A model generated the notes under the pieces. It did no database searches. It saw only the letters and a list, made by a program, of their open reading frames with translations, and was not told the DNA's origin. This document shows, one piece after another, positions 47,918-58,475 of a DNA stretch of 64,000 nucleotides. The position numbers and the translations under genes were made by a program. The stretch is from Blastobasis lacticolella (lineage: Eukaryota > Arthropoda > Insecta > Lepidoptera > Blastobasidae). How positions within the stretch are numbered: the first letter of the stretch is position 1; each line of letters starts with the position of its first letter. The stretch covers positions 16,989,584 through 17,053,583 of the forward strand of contig LR990043.1 in the NCBI GenBank assembly GCA_905147135.1, written 5' to 3'.

Positions 47918-49141
47918 TATAGAGACCCTAAATCTTTTGCTTCGAAACAATTAGTCGCCTTGTACGACCCACGAGTGTAAGGGGTTGGTACTATTCTACT
48001 CTGCCGGACACCACACGAATGACGGATGAACGTCTACGTGAAAATTTTCATAACATGTATACGCTTATGGATTTTTCTGATGTCAAAATAAATCATGTCT
48101 ACGTCTATGTCTATGTCTATTTACATTACATTTATGTCATAAAATTTAGTCGGTAGCTAGATTAGGGTCTGGAATTACACATCCCCACCGCCATTTTCGC
48201 GATATAACGTGTATTCTACGCAGGCGAAAACTTTGTTTAAAAAAAATTTCAAGCTGTTAGTTACTCGTATACAAATATTCCCCTTTGGAACTGGAGTACA
48301 TTTTCTATTAATTCCATTAAAACACGAACCACATTCGCTGTTGAATCTACTCGTGTAGGTAACCCGTGTAACTACCCTACACCTACCCGCGCCAATTGGT
48401 ACGACTGGGAGTATTTATTCCTAGTCGTACCCACTGGGAACTTTACTAGAAATGTTGTAGCCAGTGGGTACGTCCTAGAATAAACAATTCAATAACCAAA
48501 CCGACAGAAAAAGTTGGGTAACCCCGACCAAGTTTATTTAAAATCTATTATCTAAACTACAAAACCGATTTTAATGAAGCAAAGCTAAGAACTATCTCGA
48601 TTAAACTGGTTTTCAAACAGAGAAAACCGCATGAAATAGGTCTATTTATTCGGGAGTTACGATGCCACAGACAGATACACGAAGCCACAGATACACACAT
48701 CAAACTTAACACCCCCTTTTTTTCGTCGAGGGTTAAAAACTACTACAATCGTTGCAAGACTAATCGAAACTAGCTTTTAAATACCAGGATCGCAGAACTC
48801 GGATGTTGGTGAAACCGTAGCAGTTTCACTCCCCGCAGATTTGGCTGGCGGCCAAGCGGCGTTGTAAAAACCGTGCTGAAATCGGTTCATTAGAGCCACT
48901 ACCTCGCACGCTCGTCCGTGAAATATGGGTCGTACATCATGATTTATCGGGCATATTCCTTTTCCTTCGCTTTATAATAAGTTTCCTTACCGTGGTATAA
49001 GGTTGGTAATTAGTAAGTCACATGCTGAAAGTATCAATGGATTTTTATTGTTTGAACGTAGTTTAGTTAAGGTATATTGTCGTACTGTATTATTTATTGC
49101 CATTCAAATAAAAATATCGTGATTTAAAAAATATCGCAATT

Positions 49142-49301
49142 ACAGATGGCACTAGTGAGGGGTAAGGTCTGTTGTCAAAATTCTGCCATGCTATTGTACA
49201 GAAACAACGAACGACTTGTAAAATATCGAATCTACTTCAGCCAACAAGGCTCTGTTTCGACAGCAGACCTTACGTCGCAGTGTCGACATCTTGTGGATTC
49301 T
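49142..49301. mobile_element. MITE, CAGATGGC family, second copy
   Basis: Left arm CAGATGGCACTAGTGAGGGG, TAAGGTCTGTTGTCA; right arm AGCAGACCTTACGTCGCAGT, GTCGACATCTTGTGG. Same layout as 11782-11940 with an unrelated-looking centre. Confidence 0.6.
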
Positions 49302-50388
49302 GGAATCGTGAAATGGCGTTATATTTGGTAGGTACCTACTAGTTACGTCAGTGTTAATATTCTGCGGTACTAGCTTTTGAAGGCGACTTCGTCCTTTGTC
49401 CTGGTATAACTCGGTTATTACGTTCTGGACCCGTTCCCCCAGGAACCACTAAATTACGAGATAAAATATAGGCTATGTCTTCTGGGCTATAAGTTACATT
49501 ACTGCCTAAATCCATCAAAATCCATTTAAAGGTTTTGGTGTGAAGGAGTATCAAACAACAAAAACATACAAACTTTCGCATAAATAATACTGTTAGCTGT
49601 TGCCTACGACTTCGTCTCCGCAGCAAAATTTAACATAGACACATTCTTTTCTATTATAATATTTCGTTATTTCTTTATATACATTTAAAAATAGGAAAGA
49701 CGGACCCCGGGCCCTCGCCGGGACTGACGCCAAGATAATATTGATGATGAGGAAAGGGTTGGACTTTTAACTTCCTAGACACCTTACCATACACACCTTG
49801 CAGTGTACCTAATATCAGTTTGAGTGTATTTAATTTACGATTTCTAATTCTTGCAGGATGCTTAAAAAAGAAACTAGTACTTATTAACAAAACTTGTAGA
49901 TACATATTATGCATTAACGTAATACAATAAAGAATAAACGATAATAGGTAAGTTATGTAGTGATTTTTGAAGCGGTTAAACTGTTATCGGTTGATAAATT
50001 GCAACGTTAGTGCAATAAAACGTATCGATTATTAAACATAATATCGACATGATTATATATTTAGTTACCTAGATAAGTTGATTGCGTGGTTACTTACGCC
50101 CATGTCTATCTAACCAATAATATAATGTTTTGAGAATTGATTAATAATAGTTCCAAAGTTCCAAAGAGACTTCACAACTTCCAAAGTTGTGAAGTCTTTT
50201 TCCGCGTCTGTCCGTATATCCGCTAACTCGTTCTAAGCCGCGCAACTGTTTTTGATATGGCATTCACCATCAGTTAGAGAATTTCTTCTGGTAGATTTAT
50301 ATCATAAAACATTCTTATTATAGTTGGCTCGCATTGGCTATAATCAAAGGTTGTTCGGAGCGGAAATGAGGTACACTCAGTATATATG

Positions 50389-50560
50389 TCCATAACAGCC
50401 TACTGCTAGACTTAGCCTTCTCCAGATTAGTGGAGGGCATTGCCGTAATCTCCACACTTGGCCGGCGGGTAGGAGATTGCAGTGTTAAAATAGCTCAACA
50501 GAAATCGTCAGCCTCTATGACATTAGTCGCCTTTTGCAATACCCGTCCATGGGGGGGGGG
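50389..50560 (+). repeat. Dispersed repeat, GGAGATCGCAGTGTT family
   Basis: CATAACAGCCTACTGCTAGA, CTTGGCCGGCGGGTAGGAGA, TTGCAGTGTTAAAATAGC, then CATTAGTCGCCTTTTGCAAT, running into the poly-G tract. Confidence 0.55.
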
Positions 50561-50586
50561 GGGGGGTGGGGGGGGGGGGGGGGGGT
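50551..50586 (+). repeat. Poly-G tract
   Basis: Sixteen G, one T, then eighteen G, next to a repeat copy that normally reads GTAAGGGG here. Such a run could form quadruplex DNA, but homopolymers are also a common sequencing or assembly error. Confidence 0.9.
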
Positions 50587-50600
50587 GCTAGATTCGATGA

Positions 50601-50932
50601 GCGTCGGTGGCCGGGATGGGACTCGTACCCCGAGGTACCGGATTCAAACCCCAGTGCCGCTATGTGCCAATGACTCTTTTCTAAGTTATGTACATTAGTT
50701 GAACACGTTAGTCTCTTACAGTGGGGGAAAATATCGTGATGAAACCTGCACATTCAGGCTACTGAATCTTTAACCATGATCCCATCTGGTCAGGTTTCCC
50801 TGTTAACAGGGCCACGGAGGCAGATAGCAGTCGCTCCACTGTTTTATCAGATCTGCCAAATTCTGCATCATAGTCAAGGCGGGTCCTCGAGCGCGCGGGC
50901 CTTCGAGCACAACCGGGACATTAAGAAGAGGA
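50601..50932 (+). mobile_element. tRNA-derived SINE
   Basis: Head GCGTCGGTGGCCGGGATGGG with B box GGATTCAAACCCC; body GTGGGGGAAAATATCGTGAT; tail GAGCACAACCGGGACATTAAG. Diverged, so older than the copy at 33781. Confidence 0.78.
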
Positions 50933-50978
50933 TGGATATAGGATATATTTTATAATTTTATAAATTATTCACGTGCCT

Positions 50979-51095
50979 TCTGGTATCAGGAAATAGGTCC
51001 CAAGGACGGCCTAATAAGCGATGGGTTGACATCGCTGAGTCGGATGCAAGAGCCGACCGGCTTGCGGCGCGAACAAAGCGGACCCTGGAAAAATA
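50979..51095 (+). mobile_element. RTE-like LINE 3' fragment
   Basis: Same family as 14566-14772: CTGGTATCAGGAAATAGGTC, GGACGGCCTAATAAGCGATG, ATCGCTGAGTCGGATGCAAG. Follows the SINE by about 50 bp. Confidence 0.65.
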
Positions 51096-51504
51096 TACTA
51101 ATAAAATATGGGTTTGTTTGTGTAACTTTATTTCATACTATACTGTAATGCCTGGAATAAACGGTATATTATTATTGTTAAAACCGGATTTGACGCTAAA
51201 TTGATAAACATGAACGTGAACACTTTACTGGGAATGTCAAGCACAGAGATACCAGACTAAACACAAATCACAAATATTCCCTGTTCGCTCACTCTACAAT
51301 GATTATGAATCTTGCTATCCCGTTTTTTCGTCTATTCATATAAGCTCTAAGAAAATGACGCGCGCATTGTTTTGAACGTTCGACATGCTGCTCAAGCCAA
51401 CAACGACCTGACGTTTCTTTTGTAATATCGGTGTAAATTTTATAATTTCTTAATAAAATTTAAATCAAACCATTTAAAAGACGGTGTAATTTAGTGCACA
51501 TTAA

Positions 51505-52049
51505 TGTGAAAGCGCAAATTATGGAAGTACACCTGGATTATTTTTTCATCGGTAAGGCATTTCATTCGTGGTCGCGGCGATCGGGAATCAATTTTAGAAA
51601 TTGTGAAAAAAAAATCTTATTAATTAATCACATCGTAATGGTGTAAATTTGCAATAATTGAAATGCTTCACCTTGAAACTGTTGCCATTAAATATACATA
51701 TATTTAAAATTATTGGTATATTGAGCAATATTTCGGTGATCGAAAATATTTTGTTGCTAACGGAGTCGGATTTAGTATTAATAGTATAAAATTTTAATAC
51801 TCAAATCTTGTAAATAGCGGTCCTCAATTTTATATTTTTTAAATTAGGGTTTCATACCAAAACTGTACGTAAATGACATTTTTAATGTTCTGACATTTTA
51901 TGAAACAACTTAACGGGTTAATCGCGTATTTACGGTTATTTACATTTATTTGTTTTTCTAGGTTTCCTAAAGACCAGACATGTCGATGTCTGGGTTGCAA
52001 ATTGGAAGTGTTGCATTGTAAACATTTTGAAGAACAAGATAATAAGTAG
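51505..52049 (+). pseudogene. THAP-domain remnant, two exon-like parts
   Basis: 51505-51551 and 51962-52049 join at a GTAAGG donor and a TTTTTCTAG acceptor. The joined reading gives CESANYGSTPGLFFHR then FPKDQTCRCLGC and LHCKHFEEQDNK, ending at TAG. This resembles a THAP zinc finger: Cys at the start, STPGL-FHRFPKD in the middle and C-x-x-HF-x-x-x-D at the end. The stretch between FPKD and the last Cys is about 15 residues too short, the usual conserved Trp is not evident, and a stop lies directly before the first Cys. It is therefore a decayed or partial domain. An out-of-frame ATG (51521) spans the same splice, so a different small protein is also possible. AATAAA lies at about 52100. Confidence 0.4.
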
Positions 52050-53194
52050 ATGCAAGTCCCTTCAGTCCCGGTGTATCATCATTATATGAATTTTTAGTGA
52101 AAATAAAGAATATGCTGCCTATTTAATATATTAATGTACCTATCTTTTTCATTTTCTTTTATGACTATGTCCTGTAGAGGGCATCATATTCAATTTATTG
52201 TGAAGTCACATAGGCCAACCTGTGGATAATGAAGATACTTCTAACGATAAGTAAGTAGGTACCTATTTAGTTTAGAAGTTATGAGACAACAAATAAACAT
52301 TAATACTGGTCAAAATCCTCAAAACCCTCCTTCATGCAAAAGCAAGCACTGCCTATTCACGTTATGTAGGATCAAGAGATCAAAAAGACGGTGGTAGGTA
52401 TCAGGGCGTGGGTTTGCTTCACAAGACATCATTTTAATTTTATATTGACATCAATGTCAATGTAAAATTAAAAGAATAAGTTAAAAAAAATGACAAAATT
52501 ATCCGGAGCGAAATATATTCACAAGTCAGATTTGTTTATATTTGTTACGAGTGGAAATTCGTAGCAAAATATAACATTGCAGATGGGCTGCCTTGTTCCA
52601 TCCCTGCATTTGCATTAGTGTGTGTGTTTTAGAGATGTGTGACATTTTGTCTCGAATTGAAACTCGGTATGTTCTCTCTGCTTCTGCAGATTTTTTTTTT
52701 TTCTATGACGTCAAGTCGTGTTTTTCTCTAAAACGCCTAGGCACATATGACAACTAAACGGCTGGCATTCAGCGGTTTCTTATTATTTCGATGCATTAAT
52801 TTATTTTTAAAAGCTCCTTTTTATTGTGGAGAAAATGTCATTTTTCTAATCGTGTCAATTATCAATCAAGGTATAACAATTTTTTTTTTTATTATCAGGT
52901 ACTAATGTCATTTAAACACAATAAATCAATGAATGTGGTTGCAGAGGCGGCTGAAGACCAGCTTACGGGCTGTGATATGTATGATTGATAAGTGATAATT
53001 AATCAATTGTTGATAATTATCAGCATCAAAAAAGTTGAGTACGGTTTATTAATGCGAGTTCTAGATTAGGTACAGACTGGCTACGTTTTTATTTCTTGTA
53101 AAATATTTAAGTACAGGGAAAAGATACTACGTAGGTACAAAGTAAAGTGTAAGTGAATTGAATGCCTACTACAATCAATACATAGTATAAAGCA

Positions 53195-53370
53195 AAGGCG
53201 CTTCCCGCTGTCTGTCCATATGTATCTATGTATGTCTTTTAAACTACCTAACAGATTATAATACGTAGTAAGCTATTCAACAATAGACAGAGTGATTCAT
53301 GAGGAAGGTTTATAAGTAAAAAAAAAGAGTAGGTATTGGTAAAGTAGGTGTATGCGAACGGAGTCTCACC
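53195..53370 (+). repeat. Dispersed repeat ending in GAACGGAGTC
   Basis: Second copy of the family at 9421: CTTTTAAACTACCTAACAGA, AACAATAGACAGAGTGATTC, GGTTTATAAGTAAAAAAAAAG, AGTAGGTGTATGCGAACGGA. Confidence 0.55.
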
Positions 53371-54084
53371 AGTAGCCGTATTCACAATGGCTCGGAAATC
53401 GGATTCGGATACGGAATCGACCAAGGACCCCGCAAAAGTTCTTAGGAAAATGTGGTTTCAGTTAATTTTGATGAAATTTTCATGTGTTATAGAGAGTAGA
53501 GTTTCCGTGGAATCTATCGGGATTCTGAATAACAGTTTTCGAATCGTTCGACGAGGATTCGCAGCTCACGAATTTCGTGTCGAATAGTTCGGAAATGGTT
53601 TCGAATCATTGTGAATACGGCTACAGGTCCGCTAGTAATGTTATATATGCCGTAAGTACCCATATAACTAACGAACATAGTTTTATTTTTTCGCTGTAGA
53701 GTGTAGAGTCGTGTATAGAGTCTTGTTGTCATTGTCTGCGCACTCAGTTTCGTGCGTAGTACAGGGTGTGGCCTTCGCCTCACCAGTGGCTCTATCTAGC
53801 GACGCACGTAGAGACTCCTACAGCATTAACTCTCTCACAGTCATGCTCACAGAAGCTCTGTCTCATTTAGATTTGAAATGATGACGGGCTGTGCCGTCGT
53901 GTGGCGCTTATGTAAGAAATAACTCCCGGATTGAGGAGTTTCTGTAATTATATTTACTCATCCTTGTAAAACGAGATAGTTTATAAAATCTTCTGTATGT
54001 TAGCTGTTTAGCTTTAGTACCTATGGTGTATTGTATAAATACAATACTTATTCGGTAATCGTTGATCCTCAAGATTGTACTTCA

Positions 54085-54275
54085 CCAGTGGTGTAACTCT
54101 GCCAAGCCTGAAGAGTCCATCAGGATAGGTAGATAGTTGAGTACCACCATCCGTATCTATTTCTCCCAGTTTTAAGGATTAGGTAGACAATTACAGGCAC
54201 GGCTAATAACCTCTTAGTCCTCACGATGAACAATGACAGCGCATTCTCGGTTCTGTTATTTTGTTACCTGAAAAC
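54085..54275 (+). mobile_element. LINE-type 3' UTR fragment
   Basis: Shares GGTGTAACTCTGCCAAGCCT, TCTATTTCTCCCAGTTTTAA, AGGTAGACAATTACAGGCAC and TTCTGTTATTTTGTTACCTG with 31720-32050 and 34485-34740. Confidence 0.45.
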
Positions 54276-54384
54276 AAAGTATAATAAATATTTACTAACG
54301 TCCTTGTAACATGACTTATTTACTTCTCAGAAGGCCCTATTTACATTTGTTAAGGACAGTGGCGAGTGGCGAGTACAGTGGCCC

Positions 54385-54520
54385 TAGCACAAGTGTGTCC
54401 GCGACAAAGCTCGCGCCGCGAGAAGCGTTTGTCTCTTTCTCTCAATACTAAGACGAAAGAGATAGCAATACATGTGTCGCGCTTTTTCTCGCTTATCGCG
54501 CGCGAGAGCAACTTGTGCTA
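54385..54520. mobile_element. Short MITE, AGCACAAGT family, complete
   Basis: 136 bp from TAGCACAAGTGTGTCCGCGA to GAGAGCAACTTGTGCTA: inverted ends TAGCACAAGT / ACTTGTGCTA. Inner part CTCTCAATACTAAGACGAAA and GCGCTTTTTCTCGCTTATCG. Copies at 10680 and 15554. Confidence 0.75.
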
Positions 54521-57500
54521 GGCCTACAGACTGTAGGTAACTGTTTACACTACAGCGACTCCAGTGGTATTCCTCTGCTGAAATGGTCGAGCAACGTCAA
54601 AAAATAATGCAATTTTGTGGTATTTCCCTAACGGGTTGCACGCGGACGAGAGTCGACGCAAGCAAAAAGCCAAAACTCCGCAAAAATTACGGCATGTCGA
54701 GTAAGAATACAATAATCACAGGTGCACAAGTGTAATTCTTTGTAACGAGGTATAGAAATACGTATGCAAATAGTGTTTGACGCAAACCATTTGGTCTTAC
54801 GTAGATAGGTAATTAGTTTTGTAAAATTCTTATACAATGTGAATGACGTACGGCTTCTGGCGAGGATATATAAATATAGACCAAACTAGTATACCTTTGA
54901 TATATTTGTTAATTTTTTAAAGCAAACAATTCTATAGCCTCTTTCCTTATCCTTGTTTATTTATAAATAGTGTTAACTAAAGGCGCATGCCGCGTCTGTC
55001 TCTATGCCAAGACTGCCACGGATGTATTCATTACGTACTCGATCGAGCCGTGTAACTCCGCACATCCAGCGCAGCATTTTCATTTCGTCGTTGCGCGTGT
55101 GTCTCTATGTATTTCCGTTAAATCTTCCTAAACAACGCCACAGAATATTGATGACCACGCAACGAATTTTGATGCGATTTTCACCATAAGTTAGACAATT
55201 TCCTCCATAGTTTTTAATGGATAATACAAAGAAAACCTTTTTTTCTATAATTTAGATATTATCTGCCAGAGTTGGTTCGCTTTGCTACTCATTCGCCCGG
55301 TCTTGAGCATCCTCGCGTCGTAGCCGTGGGCTCTCGCATCCAACTCTGCGACTTTTTGATCTATTTACTATACATACCTGGATGTTTTTTTTTTATATTT
55401 TGTAGGGGAGAGAGCAAGCGGGTCATCACGGGGGGAAAGTGATGACTATAGACATCCGAGGAGTCCAAAATGCGTTGCCGTTCTTTCTCGGGCTGTACCC
55501 AGCATAAAAATGACGCAATGCATTTGACACACATTTACAGGTGTCCAAATAGTAGGAGAATAGCTTTTCATTAAAATCAATCAATACCGTACGCTATAAA
55601 TTATCTGTGGTAAACGGTGCTGGTGGCACATTCATAAATAACTAAGTAAACCCACTGTTTAATTTTAAGACTCAATGTACCACTGTTTGTTTACACAAAT
55701 AAACTGAAAAAAAAAATACCGTACGCTATACTTTATTTAAAATCACAAACTTCTTTTTATATTAACAATCACATTATACTTTGGTATAGTCGAATTACAA
55801 TAAATAATTAAATTACTTAAACTTAAGTGAGCGTTATCTCCAAATAAAATTTTGATGCACTTACACTGAAATAAATTTTACGAAAACTATAATTTTGCTT
55901 GATAGTAGGTCTTATATATTTCAATTGGTAGATAGGTGTTGAAGAATTTGAATCTATCTAGCAATATCGTACGAGTACTTACTTCTTAGGTATTACGTTA
56001 CATTACACGATTACGGGACGATTAATGCATCGACAAGAGCAATGCTCCTAAATTAGTTATCATGACACATTAGTTAGCCATTATTTAAACAATTGTTCAC
56101 ATACCTACTAATATTTGATTAATATTTGAGTTGGTGGCTTACTAGCTATCCATTTACTTTAAAATATCGATATTACAATATCTTAAATCATTCATTATTC
56201 ATGAAACAATAAATGAAAAAAGAAAAAAAGTGATGTCGTTTTGCAGACTTACAACAAAATTATGTAAATACTAGATTTTACGTAAGTAAAAAATTTCGCT
56301 AATTACGATTTCAAAAAATATAATTTTCACGCAAGGGCACAATATTATAAATTAATTTAAAATAAATAATTTACTCTATCTATCGACAAATTTAATTCAA
56401 ACAATATGTCAATTTTACTGGATTATATTTCGTAAGTAATGCACTTAAATATAAAATTAATTACATTAATACTGATTTATACAGTTACCTAAAACTTAAA
56501 TACTTAGGCAGAGAGTTTAAATCTCTGTATCTACCTAAAATACTACTTATTTTGGCACATGAATTCAAGTCACTCTAATTCGAGTGATAATACGTAATTC
56601 TTACATTCATAATTAATTATCACTACATTAATAAGTTAATGTTGCACACTAGGATTTCCTGTGCCGTCGGTGGCAAGGACCCTATGCAAAGACTAGCACA
56701 TACTCTACCCAGGCCCATCACAGAAACTTCATAATTACAATTTCTAACAGACGGCAAATCCGACCCGAAACCCTCTGTGTACCATAAGGACATGAAAGCA
56801 CTCGTGTTGTTGTTTTAAATTAACAAGTAATAATTCACTCTACATACGACATTGCGGCAGTGTCGATCTAGGAGGCAGCTAGACAGTTGATACGTGGGGG
56901 GCGGGGGCGTGGCCTGACGTCCGACCAAGGTCGACTCATCCGCTCAACCGAAAAGCAACTTTATTTTATACTGCTGCCCCAGGGAGGACTCAGGATGATG
57001 ATGAATTATTACAAGTACACAAAGTGTTAACATTTTCGACGAAGTTTTCAGAAACGCATCAGACTGTAAAGCCCACTACACTATGTTCCACTTGACGAGT
57101 CAATGTATGGACATTGGATAATGGAGAAACCCCTAAATGGTCAGTTTGGTGCTTGCTTTTTTTAAATATTTCGTGGTAGTCCATTAAGTGAGGTCGTGGT
57201 TTTAAATTCACGTTTTGTATCGCTTTAGGATTAGCAAATATTTGTGAAAGTATAAAAGTACGCAGACTAAATTTTGCTGTGCTACATCTGCTGCTGACGT
57301 TGCTTTAAACTAAATATATAGTTTTAATTAGACTAGCTGATTTGACGGCCATGTTAAAGTCTCAAAATATGTAGTGGAGCATAAACGGCCGTAAATTTTG
57401 ATTGCGTTGACCTAGAAGTTTGCTTTTTTCACTGCTCTAAGGGATTGCAGACTCGAGTTTTGATATTAATTTCAGCTTAATACCTCCACGCGTTCCTAAG

Positions 57501-57930
57501 AAAAAGGGTCCATACAGACGGTCAGACGGTCAGACGGACGGATGGACGGACAACAAAATCATTCTATAAGGGTGCCGTTTTTTTCATTTCACGTACGGAA
57601 ATAAGGGTACTTAAGTCTTAATACCTAAAATTGAGGGTACTTAAATCAAATCGATGACATCAACTCTAATAATTGCATCCGAGTATACCTACCGTGCTAC
57701 TTGGGTGATAACACCACATCGTCCTCTATACGTCATATATATTATACGTAATTTTATACGGTTCACCACTACATATATCAGATACATCGTAAAATCTACA
57801 ATTCATACATATACAATCATAATTTAAATTTGGTATCTCTTTTAGCCGTTTTACCACTTTCGACCGGGCAGTTGCTAGTTCTCCCGTAATTTTAACTGCA
57901 CTGCTCTCCGTAAATTATAAAATAATAATA

Positions 57931-58243
57931 ATGATCTTGGCGTTAATGTCCCGGTTGTGCACTCACGCACGAGGGCCCGGGGTCCGCCTTGACCATGATG
58001 CAGGATTTGACAGATCAGATAATTACAGTGGAGCGACTGCTATCCGACCTCTACCAGGGAAACCTGACCAGATTGGATTGGACACATTCAGTGCAGGTTT
58101 CATCACGATGTTTTCCCTCACCGTAAGAGCATCGGTTAGCATTCAAGTAATGTACACAATTCTGAAAAGAGTCATTGGTACATGGCCGCAGTGAAATTCG
58201 ATTCGAGTGGGATACCTTAATCACTCGGCTACCAAAGCACTCC
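57931..58243 (-). mobile_element. tRNA-derived SINE
   Basis: Reverse copy. Tail at the left (ATCTTGGCGTTAATGTCCCG), body CATCACGATGTTTTCCCTCA, head at the right with GGCCGCAGTGAAATTCGATT and AATCACTCGGCTACC. It lies 125 bp beyond the Oli poly-A signal. Confidence 0.8.
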
Positions 58244-58367
58244 GTAATTTGTAAATTTTTAGAAAAAATCTGATGCTGCCATGTCTTATACGACTCACAG
58301 ATTAACATTTGCTTATATCGACACATTATTTGAGCTACACAACGACATCTACACATTAAATAGTTTG

Positions 58368-58373
58368 TTTATT
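58368..58373 (-). terminator. Polyadenylation signal of Oli
   Basis: Minus-strand AATAAA (TTTATT on the plus strand) 103 bp after the Oli stop codon. Confidence 0.6.
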
Positions 58374-58475
58374 AAGTAAATAATTGCACCCAAAACGCTA
58401 TCTACGCACGTAATAATCTTAATTAGTATAAAATACGAAGAGACGGAATTTTAATTAATCTACGAGTACACCTGT

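Larger units (their letters stand above)
46478..48022 (+). repeat. Dispersed repeat split by a mariner
   Basis: Left part 46478-46622 (GCTCGGCAGGCGGGTTGGAG, GATCGCAGTGTTATAAATAT, GCTGCTGCCCATTTTTCCG) and right part 47918-48022 (GAGACCCTAAATCTTTTGCT, GTGTAAGGGGTTGGTACTAT, CTCTGCCGGACACCACAC) together make one copy of the GGAGATCGCAGTGTT family. The mariner at 46625-47917 sits in between. Confidence 0.75.
48023..51504. other. Intergenic, repeat fragments
   Basis: No credible gene. Contains a dispersed repeat near 48540-48740 (ACCGATTTTAATGAAGC, ending AACACCCCCTTTTTTTCGTC), a MITE copy at 49142, a repeat copy at 50389-50560, a poly-G tract (50551-50586), a SINE (50601) and an RTE 3' fragment (50979-51095). 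The remaining sequence is AT-rich and featureless to me. Confidence 0.5.
52050..58367. other. Gene-poor region downstream of Oli
   Basis: No credible gene. Holds a dispersed repeat (53195-53370), a LINE 3' UTR fragment (54085-54275), a short MITE (54385), RTE-like fragments (about 54995-55090 and 55265-55360), an AT-rich low-complexity block (about 55700-56650), a dispersed repeat with GGTCAGACGGTCAGACGGAC and a GTGCCGTTTTT ending (about 57440-57600) and a SINE (57931). 56650-57000 is of mixed composition without recognisable content. Confidence 0.5.
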
